Of a stretch of DNA of 10,756 nt, positions 1 to 6,488 are shown piece after piece (the stretch's first letter is position 1; the number at the start of each line of letters is the position of its first letter). Below the pieces are notes generated by a model. The model was not told the origin of the DNA, did no database searches, and was given only the letters and a program-made list of their open reading frames with translations. The DNA is from Planctomycetota bacterium (GTDB lineage: Bacteria > Planctomycetota > Phycisphaerae > UBA1845), in contig JADFOB010000015.1 in assembly GCA_022563055.1 (NCBI GenBank), positions 1 through 10,756 of the forward strand. Direction: 5' to 3'. Made by a program: the position numbers and the translations under genes.

Positions 1-2115
1 GACCAGGGCGCATTTGTTGCACTGGATGCAGAGGTCGGTTTCCCACACCGGTATCTGCAGCGCGATGTTGAGCTTCTCCCACTGGGACGTGCCGGTCGGG
101 AACGTCCCGTCCACGGGCATGCGGCTCACCGGAAGCTGGTCACCGCGGCCGGCGATCATCTCTGCGGTGACGTCCCGGACAAAGAGCGGGGACTCATCGG
201 TCACAGCCAACGTACGTCCATGGTCCGCTGTCTCCTTGTCGGGCACGGGCACGACATGAAGGTTGGCCAGTGCCTGGTCGACGGCGGCGAAGTTCGCCTT
301 CACGACCGCCTCACCCTTGGCTGCGTAGCTCTTCTCGATAGCGAACTTAATCTTCTCGATCGCCTCGTCGCGCGGAAGGATTCCTGAGATAGCGAAAAAG
401 CAGGTCTGCATGATCGTGTTGATGCGGGCACCCAGACCGAGCTCCCGAGCGACCTTGTAGGCGTCGATGACGTGGAACTTGATTCGTTTGTCGAGGATCT
501 GGCGCTGCACTTCGCGCGGAAGCGTATCCCAAACCGAGTCCGGCGCGGATTGCGTATTCAGCAGGAACACCGCCTCCGGCGCGGCGATCTCGAGCATCTC
601 AATTCGCTCGATCAGGCTGATCTGATGGCAGGCGACGAAGCTCGCCTGTTGAATCAGGTAGGTCGACCGGATCGGACGCTTCCCGAAGCGAAGATGGGAT
701 ACCGTGACGGAGCCGGCCTTCTTGGAGTCGTAGACGAAGAAGCCCTGCGCGAAGTTGTCCGTTCCTTCGCCGATGATCTTGATCGAGTTCTTGTTCGCAC
801 CGACCGTACCGTCCGCACCGAGCCCGTAAAAGACGGCTTGAACAACCTCGTCGCCCTCTGTCGTGAAGGTCGGATCGTAGTCGATGGATGTGTGGGTGAC
901 GTCATCCACGATGCCGACCGTAAAATGATTCTTCGGCTTGTCTTGGCGCATCTGGTCGAAGACGCCTTTGATCATGGCCGGTGTGAACTCCTTCGAGGAG
1001 AGCCCATATCGACCGCCGATCACGCGCGGCATCGAGGCGAACCGTACGTTGCCTGTGCTGTGATGCTCCATGAGGCAAGTCACGACGTCCTGATAGAGCG
1101 GTTCGCCCGTGGCGCCGGGTTCCTTGGTGCGGTCCAGTACGGTGATGGTGCGCACCGTTTCGGGCAGGGCGGCGATGAAGCGCTGTAGATCGAAGGGGCG
1201 GAAGAGTCGAACCTTGACGAGCCCGACTTTCTCGCCCACATCGACCAGATGCTCGACCGTCTCGTGGGCCGCCTCGCCGCCGGAACCCATCATCACGATG
1301 ACACGCTCCGCGTCGGGTGCACCGACGTAGTCGAACAGGTGGTACTCGCGCCCGGTCAGCTTGGCGAATCTGTCCATTGTCGCCTGGACGATGTCCGGAC
1401 ATGCGAGGTAGTAGGGGTTAATCGCCTCGCGGGCTTGGAAGAAAACGTCCGGGTTCTGCGCCGAGCCGCGGAGCACCGGAGCCTCCGGATTCATCCCCCG
1501 CGCCCGGTGAGCCCGAACCAGCTTATCGTCGATCATCGCTCGAAGATCGTCCAGCGTAACATCTTCGATCTTCAACGCCTCGTGCGACGTTCGGAACCCG
1601 TCAAAGAAATGGAGAAACGGCACCCTCGATTCCAGCGTGGCCGCGTGCGCGATCGTGGCGAAGTCCAGCACCTCCTGCACGCCGCCCGACGCCAGCATGG
1701 CAAAGCCGGTACCGCGGGCCGCCATCACGTCGCTGTGATCGCCGAAGATGGAAAGCGCGTGCGTGGCGATCGAGCGCGCCGCGACGTGGAACACGGTCGG
1801 CGTCAGCTCGGCCGCGATCTTGTACATGTTGGGGATCATCAGGAGGAGGCCCTGCGACGCTGTGAACGTCGTCGCCAGCCCGCCCGTCTGAAGAATGCCG
1901 TGAACCGTACCGGCGGCACCGCCCTCACTCTGAAGCTCGACGACGACGGGCACCGTCCCCCAAATGTTCTTCTTCCCATCGACGCTCCACTCGTCTGCCA
2001 ACTCGCCCATGCCTGAACTCGGCGTAATGGGGTAGATCGCGGCGATGTCGCTGAGGTGGTAGGCCACAAAGGCAGCCGCTTCGTTCCCTTCGATGGTGAT
2101 CATTCTTCGAGGCAT
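1..2115 (-). CDS. nifJ: Pyruvate:ferredoxin (flavodoxin) oxidoreductase, 5' part (partial at left edge)
   Basis: Cytoplasmic enzyme that oxidatively decarboxylates pyruvate with CoA to acetyl-CoA and CO2 and passes electrons to ferredoxin or flavodoxin, using thiamine diphosphate and 4Fe-4S clusters. The minus-strand frame is open for 705 codons and leaves the window without a stop; family members are about 1,170-1,200 residues. From the ATG at 2115 the protein starts MPRRMITIEGNEAA. YPITPSS is at 28-34, ELQSEGG at 60-66 and HVAAR at 110-114, so Thr31, Glu64 and Arg114 fall exactly where the Desulfovibrio africanus enzyme has its TPP/pyruvate-site residues. The FFDGFRTSHE motif is at 170-179. 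The gamma-domain motif GLGADGTVGANKNS begins near residue 430. CIQCNKC at 696-702 opens the two-cluster ferredoxin domain. In-frame ATGs also exist at 2139 and 2103; the residue register and a GAGGGAAG at 2125-2132 favour 2115. The TPP-binding C-terminal domain is off the window. Confidence 0.97.
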   Translation of the reverse strand, partial: MPRRMITIEGNEAAAFVAYHLSDIAAIYPITPSSGMGELADEWSVDGKKNIWGTVPVVVELQSEGGAAGTVHGILQTGGLATTFTASQGLLLMIPNMYKIAAELTPTVFHVAARSIATHALSIFGDHSDVMAARGTGFAMLASGGVQEVLDFATIAHAATLESRVPFLHFFDGFRTSHEALKIEDVTLDDLRAMIDDKLVRAHRARGMNPEAPVLRGSAQNPDVFFQAREAINPYYLACPDIVQATMDRFAKLTGREYHLFDYVGAPDAERVIVMMGSGGEAAHETVEHLVDVGEKVGLVKVRLFRPFDLQRFIAALPETVRTITVLDRTKEPGATGEPLYQDVVTCLMEHHSTGNVRFASMPRVIGGRYGLSSKEFTPAMIKGVFDQMRQDKPKNHFTVGIVDDVTHTSIDYDPTFTTEGDEVVQAVFYGLGADGTVGANKNSIKIIGEGTDNFAQGFFVYDSKKAGSVTVSHLRFGKRPIRSTYLIQQASFVACHQISLIERIEMLEIAAPEAVFLLNTQSAPDSVWDTLPREVQRQILDKRIKFHVIDAYKVARELGLGARINTIMQTCFFAISGILPRDEAIEKIKFAIEKSYAAKGEAVVKANFAAVDQALANLHVVPVPDKETADHGRTLAVTDESPLFVRDVTAEMIAGRGDQLPVSRMPVDGTFPTGTSQWEKLNIALQIPVWETDLCIQCNKCALV

Positions 2116-2256
2116 CGTGCTGGGCTTCCCTCGCGGCATCGTGTTTGGCTGTTGCAGCGTTTCCATGGTACCTGGTGTTTCTGCGATCTGTCGCGGTTGG
2201 AACCTGGCAGCCCACTGAAGAAGTAGCGGCCGCCCCCCGTGGCGGCCGTTGTACGC
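2116..2256 (-). promoter_or_regulatory. Leader/upstream region of nifJ with a GC-rich hairpin
   Basis: Non-coding stretch between the IS element and nifJ. It holds a strong hairpin: CGGCCGCC at 2227-2234 pairs perfectly with GGCGGCCG at 2241-2248 around a 6-base loop, and outer A-T and G-T pairs extend the stem to 2225-2250. On the plus strand the stem is followed by TTGT and on the minus strand by CTACTTCTTC, so neither side has a convincing U-run for an intrinsic terminator. It may be the relic of a terminator of whatever gene preceded nifJ before the IS arrived, or a leader structure. No convincing -35/-10 pair was recognised. The nifJ promoter must lie here or inside the IS end. Confidence 0.5.
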
Positions 2257-2264
2257 TGATGGAA

Positions 2265-2310
2265 ATCGGCATGCAAATGGGACCCACATCGGCGAGTAAA
2301 CGGGACCCAC
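2265..2310 (+). repeat. IS21 left-end tandem 23-bp terminal repeats (L1, L2)
   Basis: Two adjacent copies, 2265-2287 and 2288-2310. Both begin ATCGGC and end GGGACCCAC and agree at about 19 of 23 positions. They are inverted relative to the copies at 4942-4964 and 4989-5011. The second copy runs into a short palindrome, GACCCACCTGGGTC at 2304-2317. By analogy with IS21 these are probable IstA binding sites. Confidence 0.85.
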
Positions 2311-2516
2311 CTGGGTCAGTAGAGTACCCCCTCGGAGAGGGGGTGCAAGGGGTCCTCTCCCTGGTATAGAAACTCGTAGTCGTAGTACATTTTCTCTTTC
2401 TTTTTTGCTTCTTTTTTCTTTCTCTTTTGTGATATCGGTGATATCCGTGCGATTCGTCACGGGTGGCTTTTTCCGCCCAGCGGTGGCCGACTCCAACCTG
2501 CCCGATGACACTCGTG
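2311..2516. other. Non-coding 3' segment of the IS, downstream of istB
   Basis: No gene is supported here. The segment contains a perfect hairpin, ACCCCCTC (2326-2333) with GAGGGGGT (2337-2344) and a 3-base loop; a pyrimidine tract on the plus strand at 2390-2429 broken by a single G at 2407; and a tandem 9-bp repeat, GATATCGGT then GATATCCGT (2431-2448). The hairpin has no U-run on either strand, so it is not a textbook intrinsic terminator, although it lies where istAB transcription should end. TGTGATATCGG at 2429-2439 also occurs, inverted, across the inner right-end repeat (around 4961-4971). Confidence 0.6.
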
Positions 2517-3326
2517 TCACTTGGACTTCGCTCCATTCTTGTTCTTCGCCGATCCCTGCTTCCCCTTCACTGATCCTTGCTTCCCCTTCATGGACTCGCG
2601 GAACCGGTAGCTCTCGCCGTTCATCTCGAAGATGTGGCAGCGATGGGTCAGACGGTCCAGCAGGGCTGCGGTCATCCGTTCGCCTTGGAAGACCTGCCCC
2701 CAGTCGCTGAAGGCCAGGTTGCTGGTGATCAGCAGGCTGGCCCGCTCATAGCGATCAGCAAAGACTTGGAAGAGCAGTTCCGCACCGGCGCGGCTGAACG
2801 ACAGGTAACCCAGCTCGTCGCAGATCAACAGGTCCGTCTTGTCCAACTGCGTGAGAAAGCGGTCGAGTTGATACAGCTTTTGAGTCTCCTCGAGCCGGTT
2901 CACCAGGTTGGCGGCGCTGAAGAAGCGTACCCGCCGCCCCTGTCGACAGGCGGCCAAGCCCAAGGCGATGGCGACATGGGTCTTTCCCGTTCCCACGTTG
3001 CCGATCAGGCACACGTTGAAATGCTGATCGATCCACTCGCCCCGGGCCAGCTCCAGGACCCGCTGCTTGTTGAGCGTGGGGATGGTGGTGAAGTCGTAGG
3101 TGTCGAAGTCCTTGTGGACCGGGAAAGCCGCCGCCTTGATGCGTGTCCGCAGTGCATTGCTCGATCGGGTGGTGACCTCCAACTCGGTGAGGCGCAGCAA
3201 GTATTGCTCGTATCCTTCGTTGGCCTCGGCGGCTTCACGGGCCAGCTTCTCGAACTCGGCCGCGACGGTGGGCAGCCGCAACTGCTTGAGGTTGGCTCTC
3301 AGCAACAGACTGTGATTCTCAGGCAT
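2517..3326 (-). CDS. istB: IS21-family transposition helper ATPase IstB
   Basis: AAA+ ATPase that partners the IstA transposase in target-DNA selection and strand transfer. The 269-residue protein has an N-terminal helical region, Walker A GNVGTGKT at 109-116, Walker B LLICDE at 166-171 and a sensor-type TSN at 201-203, all in IstB/DnaC-like order. Start choice: a GTG at 3332 is possible, but AGGAG at 3336-3340 lies only 3 bases from it and 9 bases from the ATG at 3326, so 3326 is preferred. The gene overlaps the end of istA by 8 bp, implying translational coupling. The last 25 or so residues form a Lys/Gly/Ser/Asn/Gln-rich basic tail with KGKQGS twice, encoded by a 21-bp tandem duplication, an unusual extension beyond the ATPase domain. 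Confidence 0.96.
   Translation of the reverse strand: MPENHSLLLRANLKQLRLPTVAAEFEKLAREAAEANEGYEQYLLRLTELEVTTRSSNALRTRIKAAAFPVHKDFDTYDFTTIPTLNKQRVLELARGEWIDQHFNVCLIGNVGTGKTHVAIALGLAACRQGRRVRFFSAANLVNRLEETQKLYQLDRFLTQLDKTDLLICDELGYLSFSRAGAELLFQVFADRYERASLLITSNLAFSDWGQVFQGERMTAALLDRLTHRCHIFEMNGESYRFRESMKGKQGSVKGKQGSAKNKNGAKSK
2551..2592 (-). repeat. 21-bp tandem duplication in the istB 3' end
   Basis: Units 2551-2571 and 2572-2592 share GATCC, then C or T, then TGCTTCCCCTTCA, and differ at only about 3 positions. They encode the repeated KGKQGS heptad unit in the basic C-terminal tail of IstB. The 21-bp length keeps the reading frame. Confidence 0.85.
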
Positions 3327-4851
3327 AAGCACGTTCTCCTTCTCGTGAAAGAAACTGATCGAAGTGGTTCAGGCCCCGCAGCGGCACCTGAACCTCAGGC
3401 AAGGCGTCATCGACATCCGGTGACGTCCACGGTGGCGATTCTGATTCCCCGGCCTCTTGGCCGGCCAAGCGGTGGGTCTGTTGAATGATCCGGTCGGCAT
3501 CCAAGTCTTCCAAGCCACGGCAAGACTCGACGGCGCTTTGAACGCGCCGAACCGGATGCTCGGCCAATAGCTGCAACACCCGCACGTACTGGCGAGCACC
3601 GGCCGAAGAACCGTGACGTTCCTCCAACCGCCCACGTAGCTCGGTGAACGCCGCCGGCAGGTGCCAATGGCGATAGACGTTGCTGTGGTCGAGGGCGGCC
3701 GGGCGCCGTCCCAAGGTGATGAGGTAATGAACCGGGTCAAGGATTTGTTCTCCGCGCCCGTAACAGCGGTCATGGCGAGCGACGACCTGCCCATTGGCCA
3801 CCACCTCGATGTGGTTGATGTAACCTTTGACCGTCACGGGGCGAAACGCGCAGTTCCGCGGTGTGCTGTAGCGATTGTTGTCGAAGCGGACGGTCTGGTA
3901 CTTGTCCACCTTGGCTTCGGTATGGACACAGGCATCAAACGCTCGGGCAGGAAGTGGGTCCGCGGCAGCTCGTTCCCGCTCGAAACGTTGATCGATGGTC
4001 TCGGTTTGCCCGGCGACCGTTCGGCCACGATCTTTCAGACAACACCCCTGCAGGTAGGCGTTCAGTTCGTCCAGGTTCTTGACCTTTGGCACGGGCGTGG
4101 CCCAACGCCGTTGCAGGTCGTACACCCGGTTCTCGGTGTGGGGCTTCTCGTTGCCCCGAGCCGGCATACAAAAGAGCGGCTCAAAGGCGTAGTGGCTGGC
4201 CAGAGCGGCGTAGCGTTCATTCAGCGTGCGGTTGCGACCCTTGAGAATCGCCGTGGCCACCGTCTTGGGATTGTCCCACCAGACTTCACGTGGCACACAG
4301 CCGAAGAACTCGAAGGCTTCGACCATCCCGGCCAGGATGGCCTCGGTTCGCTCGGTGGGCAGGGCGATGGCGAAAGGGCAGTAGGAGTAGGCCCACGTGG
4401 GGAGCAGCACCGGCACCCGTCGGCGCCCCTCGGGGAAGTCGACGTGGATGTGCCCGAAGTCGCACTCGAGCCGCTGGCCAGGCTCGTGCACCAGTGGGAT
4501 GAACGTCTCGCGTTGCCGCCGACGATGCTTGCTGACGTACCGGCGGACCTGATCATAACTACCGTGATAGTTGTGCTGACCACGTAGACGTCGGAATATC
4601 TGGGCAGCCGTGTGGCGTTGCTTGGGCGGCGCCCGCTCGTCCGTCTTGAGAACCTCTTCGATGATCGGCTTGAACGGGTCCAGCTTCGGCGCCGGTGGCT
4701 CCTTCGTGCGGGTGTAGGGTTGTGGCTCGGGGTTAGCCGGAACCTCGCGAATCTTGCGCCGCGAATGGTGCAAGACCCGGGCGATCGCCCGAATGCTCAT
4801 CCCGTCGCGTTTGGCTCTGCGAATACGTCCGTAGTCTTCCACCGTAAGCAT
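3319..4851 (-). CDS. istA: IS21-family DDE transposase IstA
   Basis: Catalyses cutting and joining of the IS ends. The 510-residue protein starts MLTVEDYGRIRRAKRDG, the typical IstA N-terminus. A helix-turn-helix lies at about 15-37 (GMSIRAIARVLHHSRRKI), followed by a DDE integrase core. The acidic triad is visible as Asp131 in CDFGH, Asp193 in WWDN and Glu240 in HTENRV. A C-terminal beta-barrel/Mu-type region follows. An in-frame ATG at 4893 would add 14 residues, but GGAGG at 4858-4862, 6 bases before 4851, and the family N-terminus support 4851. The stop codon overlaps istB by 8 bp. No frameshift or internal stop is present, so the transposase looks functional. Confidence 0.97.
   Translation of the reverse strand: MLTVEDYGRIRRAKRDGMSIRAIARVLHHSRRKIREVPANPEPQPYTRTKEPPAPKLDPFKPIIEEVLKTDERAPPKQRHTAAQIFRRLRGQHNYHGSYDQVRRYVSKHRRRQRETFIPLVHEPGQRLECDFGHIHVDFPEGRRRVPVLLPTWAYSYCPFAIALPTERTEAILAGMVEAFEFFGCVPREVWWDNPKTVATAILKGRNRTLNERYAALASHYAFEPLFCMPARGNEKPHTENRVYDLQRRWATPVPKVKNLDELNAYLQGCCLKDRGRTVAGQTETIDQRFERERAAADPLPARAFDACVHTEAKVDKYQTVRFDNNRYSTPRNCAFRPVTVKGYINHIEVVANGQVVARHDRCYGRGEQILDPVHYLITLGRRPAALDHSNVYRHWHLPAAFTELRGRLEERHGSSAGARQYVRVLQLLAEHPVRRVQSAVESCRGLEDLDADRIIQQTHRLAGQEAGESESPPWTSPDVDDALPEVQVPLRGLNHFDQFLSREGERAYA
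3336..3340 (-). promoter_or_regulatory. Ribosome binding site of istB, inside istA
   Basis: AGGAG on the minus strand within GAAGGAGAA, 9 bases before the ATG at 3326 and 3 bases before the GTG at 3332. The spacing decides for the ATG. Confidence 0.7.
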
Positions 4852-4857
4852 CCTTTG

Positions 4858-4862
4858 CCTCC
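4858..4862 (-). promoter_or_regulatory. Ribosome binding site of istA
   Basis: GGAGG on the minus strand, 6 bases upstream of the ATG at 4851. It decides between the starts at 4851 and 4893. Confidence 0.75.
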
Positions 4863-4941
4863 GTGTGCCGGTCTCCGTGAAAAGAGCCGGCATCCAGAGG
4901 CCGGACGGTTCAGGAAACCGTCCTCGTCGGGTGTTGCTACG

Positions 4942-5011
4942 GTGGGTCCGTTTTACGTGCCGATATCACAGGAACTTCACAGCCCCGGGTGGGCCCAAAT
5001 TGCACGCCGAT
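4942..5011 (-). repeat. IS21 right-end 23-bp terminal repeats (R2, R1)
   Basis: Read on the minus strand, the outer copy R1 (5011-4989) and inner copy R2 (4964-4942) both start ATCGGC and end CCCAC. R1 matches left copy L1 at about 19 of 23 positions; R2 resembles L2 (ATCGGC, GTAAA and GACCCACC shared) with a few central mismatches. Unlike the left end, where the copies abut, the right copies are separated by 24 bp (4965-4988). Confidence 0.85.
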
Positions 5012-5018
5012 TACCACA

Positions 5019-5180
5019 AAAAAAGTCGAGAATTCGTGCAAAGTGTCTAACTTGGGTTACGTGTTGGCTACTCCCGGAACTTCGGGCTAAAGCGGCTGGG
5101 ATGGGTGACCGCAGAATCCATCTCGTGATCATGGTATACAGTGTGATCCATGAGCGCCCGCTTTAACGGTCACAGGCTCT
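5019..5180. other. Intergenic region between the protease operon and the IS element
   Basis: No gene is supported. The region follows the stop of the last protease-like gene. It contains a weak hairpin (CCCG 5073-5076 with CGGG 5083-5086), then GGGCTAAAGCGGCTGGG at 5084-5100, which looks like a worn copy of the hairpin element at 7609-7635. Near 5125-5152 two GTGATC-type direct repeats (GTGATCATG, GTGATCCATG) flank the palindrome GTATAC at 5134-5139, a possible but unproven protein-binding site. Confidence 0.5.
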
Positions 5181-6488
5181 TCAAGGTCCACGGTGCGGTG
5201 TGGGCATGGGAAACGAATCCACGGGATCGGGTGGATCCTCGTCGTCGGACAATGGTCCCAGTTCCGTGTTTCGAGCGAGGGTGACGGTTATACAGAACTC
5301 TATGCGTCTTGGGCCGGCTTGAACCGGGTGCGATGTCTCCGCTCGCGCCAAGTCACCCTCGGAATGAGCGGGACCGAACCTGCGATTGTAGGCATGCCAC
5401 ACACCGCCGGTCGGGCTCGTACGGGTGAGTTCGCGTGCCTCGCGCGCAACGTGCAGGTAGACCGGCTCACCGGCGGGAATCATGTAGATCGCCCCAACCA
5501 GATCACGGAACTGATGAACATTCCGATGCTGGGCCCAAAGAATCCTGTCGCCCGGTTCAATCCCGGCTTTCAACATCGGTGATGGATCGGCCACATTCTT
5601 GATGACAACGCCTTCATGGCCTGCGCGCTCAACGGATATTCCAAGCCAGCCTCGGTAGAATGACCGCCCGGTTTTGAGCACCGAGACGATTTCGTCCACA
5701 CGTTTTTTCCCGACGGCAAACCCGACGCCCGAATCGTACATTTCGACGCCGGCGAGTTCGCCAGGCCGCTGAGCCATCGGTACGCAGATGCCGATGATAC
5801 GCCCGAAGATGTCGCAAAGCGGTCCTCCGTAGTTGGCCGGGCTGAGCTTCGCGTCGGTCTGTACGGCGTTGTTGTGCATGCGACCCACGGCGCTGATGAT
5901 CCCAGCCGTAACCGACGGTCGCTCGCTGCCGAAACCCAGCCCCAGCGCGACGGCCCATTCGCCGATGCGAACGTCGTCGAGCATTCGCCATGGCGGTACT
6001 TCAAGCCCGGTTGCGTTGACCTTGAGCAGGGCGATCTTTCGGACCTGATCTCGCGCGATAAGCTTGGCTGCCAGGCGGCGACCGTCCGCGAGCGTCGCCG
6101 AGATCAACAACGGCTCACGTACGAAGTTGAAGCTGCTGGCGATGAGGTAACCGTCCGAGGAGTAGACGATCCCCGTGGTCGGACCATCCGCGATGACGAA
6201 CTCGGAGCCCGGAGCGTCGCGGAACCGGTTCGGCGCCGGTCGCGGACTGCCGTCGGGCGAATCCCTGTCACCCGGAGCACCGAGGATGCGGCCAGGTGGT
6301 TGGGATCCTCCGACCGTCTCAATCCGAACGAGGTAGGGACGTACACTGGTCGCAACGGATCGAAGAGCCTCTTGCGTAGCCCTGAGCAACTCACCGTCGG
6401 CATCATCCGCCCTGGCTGCTTGGTTGACCGCCAAGACGGCAGCGACCAGCGCAGCCATCATCCTGAATCGCCCCGGCAACTTGTGCAT
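5181..6488 (-). CDS. Exported trypsin-fold/PDZ protein, catalytically dead HtrA paralogue (pseudoprotease B)
   Basis: 435-residue protein with a signal peptide at about 1-28 (RFRMMAALVAAVLA core, ARA before the likely cut), then a trypsin-like fold and a PDZ domain at about 279-349 (GWLGISVE, AGIEPGDRIL). HtrA landmarks are easy to follow, but the triad is gone. The His of TNxHVV falls at SSFNFV (Phe120 or Asn121), the Asp of DPRxDIAL is Lys151 in RKIALLKV, and the Ser of GNSGG is Tyr220 in ANYGGPL. It is therefore expected to lack serine protease activity. Start: ATG at 6488 overlaps the upstream stop as TGATG and has GGAGG at 6496-6500, 7 bases before it; a TTG at 6491 is less likely. Residues 355-435 form a Pro/Arg/Asp-rich tail of unknown role. 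A non-catalytic partner of the active HtrA is possible but is inference. Confidence 0.9.
   Translation of the reverse strand: MHKLPGRFRMMAALVAAVLAVNQAARADDADGELLRATQEALRSVATSVRPYLVRIETVGGSQPPGRILGAPGDRDSPDGSPRPAPNRFRDAPGSEFVIADGPTTGIVYSSDGYLIASSFNFVREPLLISATLADGRRLAAKLIARDQVRKIALLKVNATGLEVPPWRMLDDVRIGEWAVALGLGFGSERPSVTAGIISAVGRMHNNAVQTDAKLSPANYGGPLCDIFGRIIGICVPMAQRPGELAGVEMYDSGVGFAVGKKRVDEIVSVLKTGRSFYRGWLGISVERAGHEGVVIKNVADPSPMLKAGIEPGDRILWAQHRNVHQFRDLVGAIYMIPAGEPVYLHVAREARELTRTSPTGGVWHAYNRRFGPAHSEGDLARAETSHPVQAGPRRIEFCITVTLARNTELGPLSDDEDPPDPVDSFPMPTPHRGP

Larger units (their letters stand above)
2257..5018 (-). mobile_element. IS21-family insertion sequence, apparently complete
   Basis: About 2.76 kb containing istA and istB in the canonical order with overlapping ends, bounded by inverted terminal regions. 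The left end reads TGATGGAAATCGGCATGCAA and the complement of the right end reads TGTGGTAATCGGCGTGCAA, consistent with the TG...CA termini of the family. Each end carries two copies of a 23-bp repeat, as is usual for IS21-type elements, where such repeats bind the transposase. Exact outer boundaries are uncertain by a few bases; TG at 2257 and CA at 5018 were chosen from the terminal rule. No matching target-site duplication is visible at these flanks (GTACGC on the left, AAAAAAG on the right), so the insertion may be old, may have recombined, or the ends may be slightly misplaced. Both genes are intact, so the element may be functional. Confidence 0.9.

Noticed and set aside
472..1188. Long plus-strand open frame opposite nifJ
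   Set aside because: Its translation is Arg/Val/Asp-rich without any recognisable motif, and the opposite strand encodes a residue-perfect PFOR. It is an antisense shadow of a GC-rich gene.
2326..2344. Intrinsic terminator for istAB
   Set aside because: The stem is perfect but no U-run follows on either strand; kept only as a hairpin.
1925..2536. Minus-strand open frame spanning the nifJ start, the IS end and the poly-purine tract
   Set aside because: The translation is low complexity (KKKQKRKRK) across non-coding sequence and out of frame with nifJ.
3661..4587. 308-codon plus-strand open frame opposite istA
   Set aside because: The minus strand encodes a full IstA with its DDE triad; no export, domain or binding-site evidence supports the antisense frame.
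2251..5025. Target-site duplication flanking the IS
   Set aside because: GTACGC on the left and AAAAAAG on the right do not match, and shifting the ends by a few bases did not yield a repeat of 4-8 bp.
5089..5135. Short minus-strand ORF starting MITRWILRSPIP in the gap after the operon
   Set aside because: No binding site, no similarity recognised, and it runs into the IS terminal sequence; chance reading through a repeat-like region is more likely.
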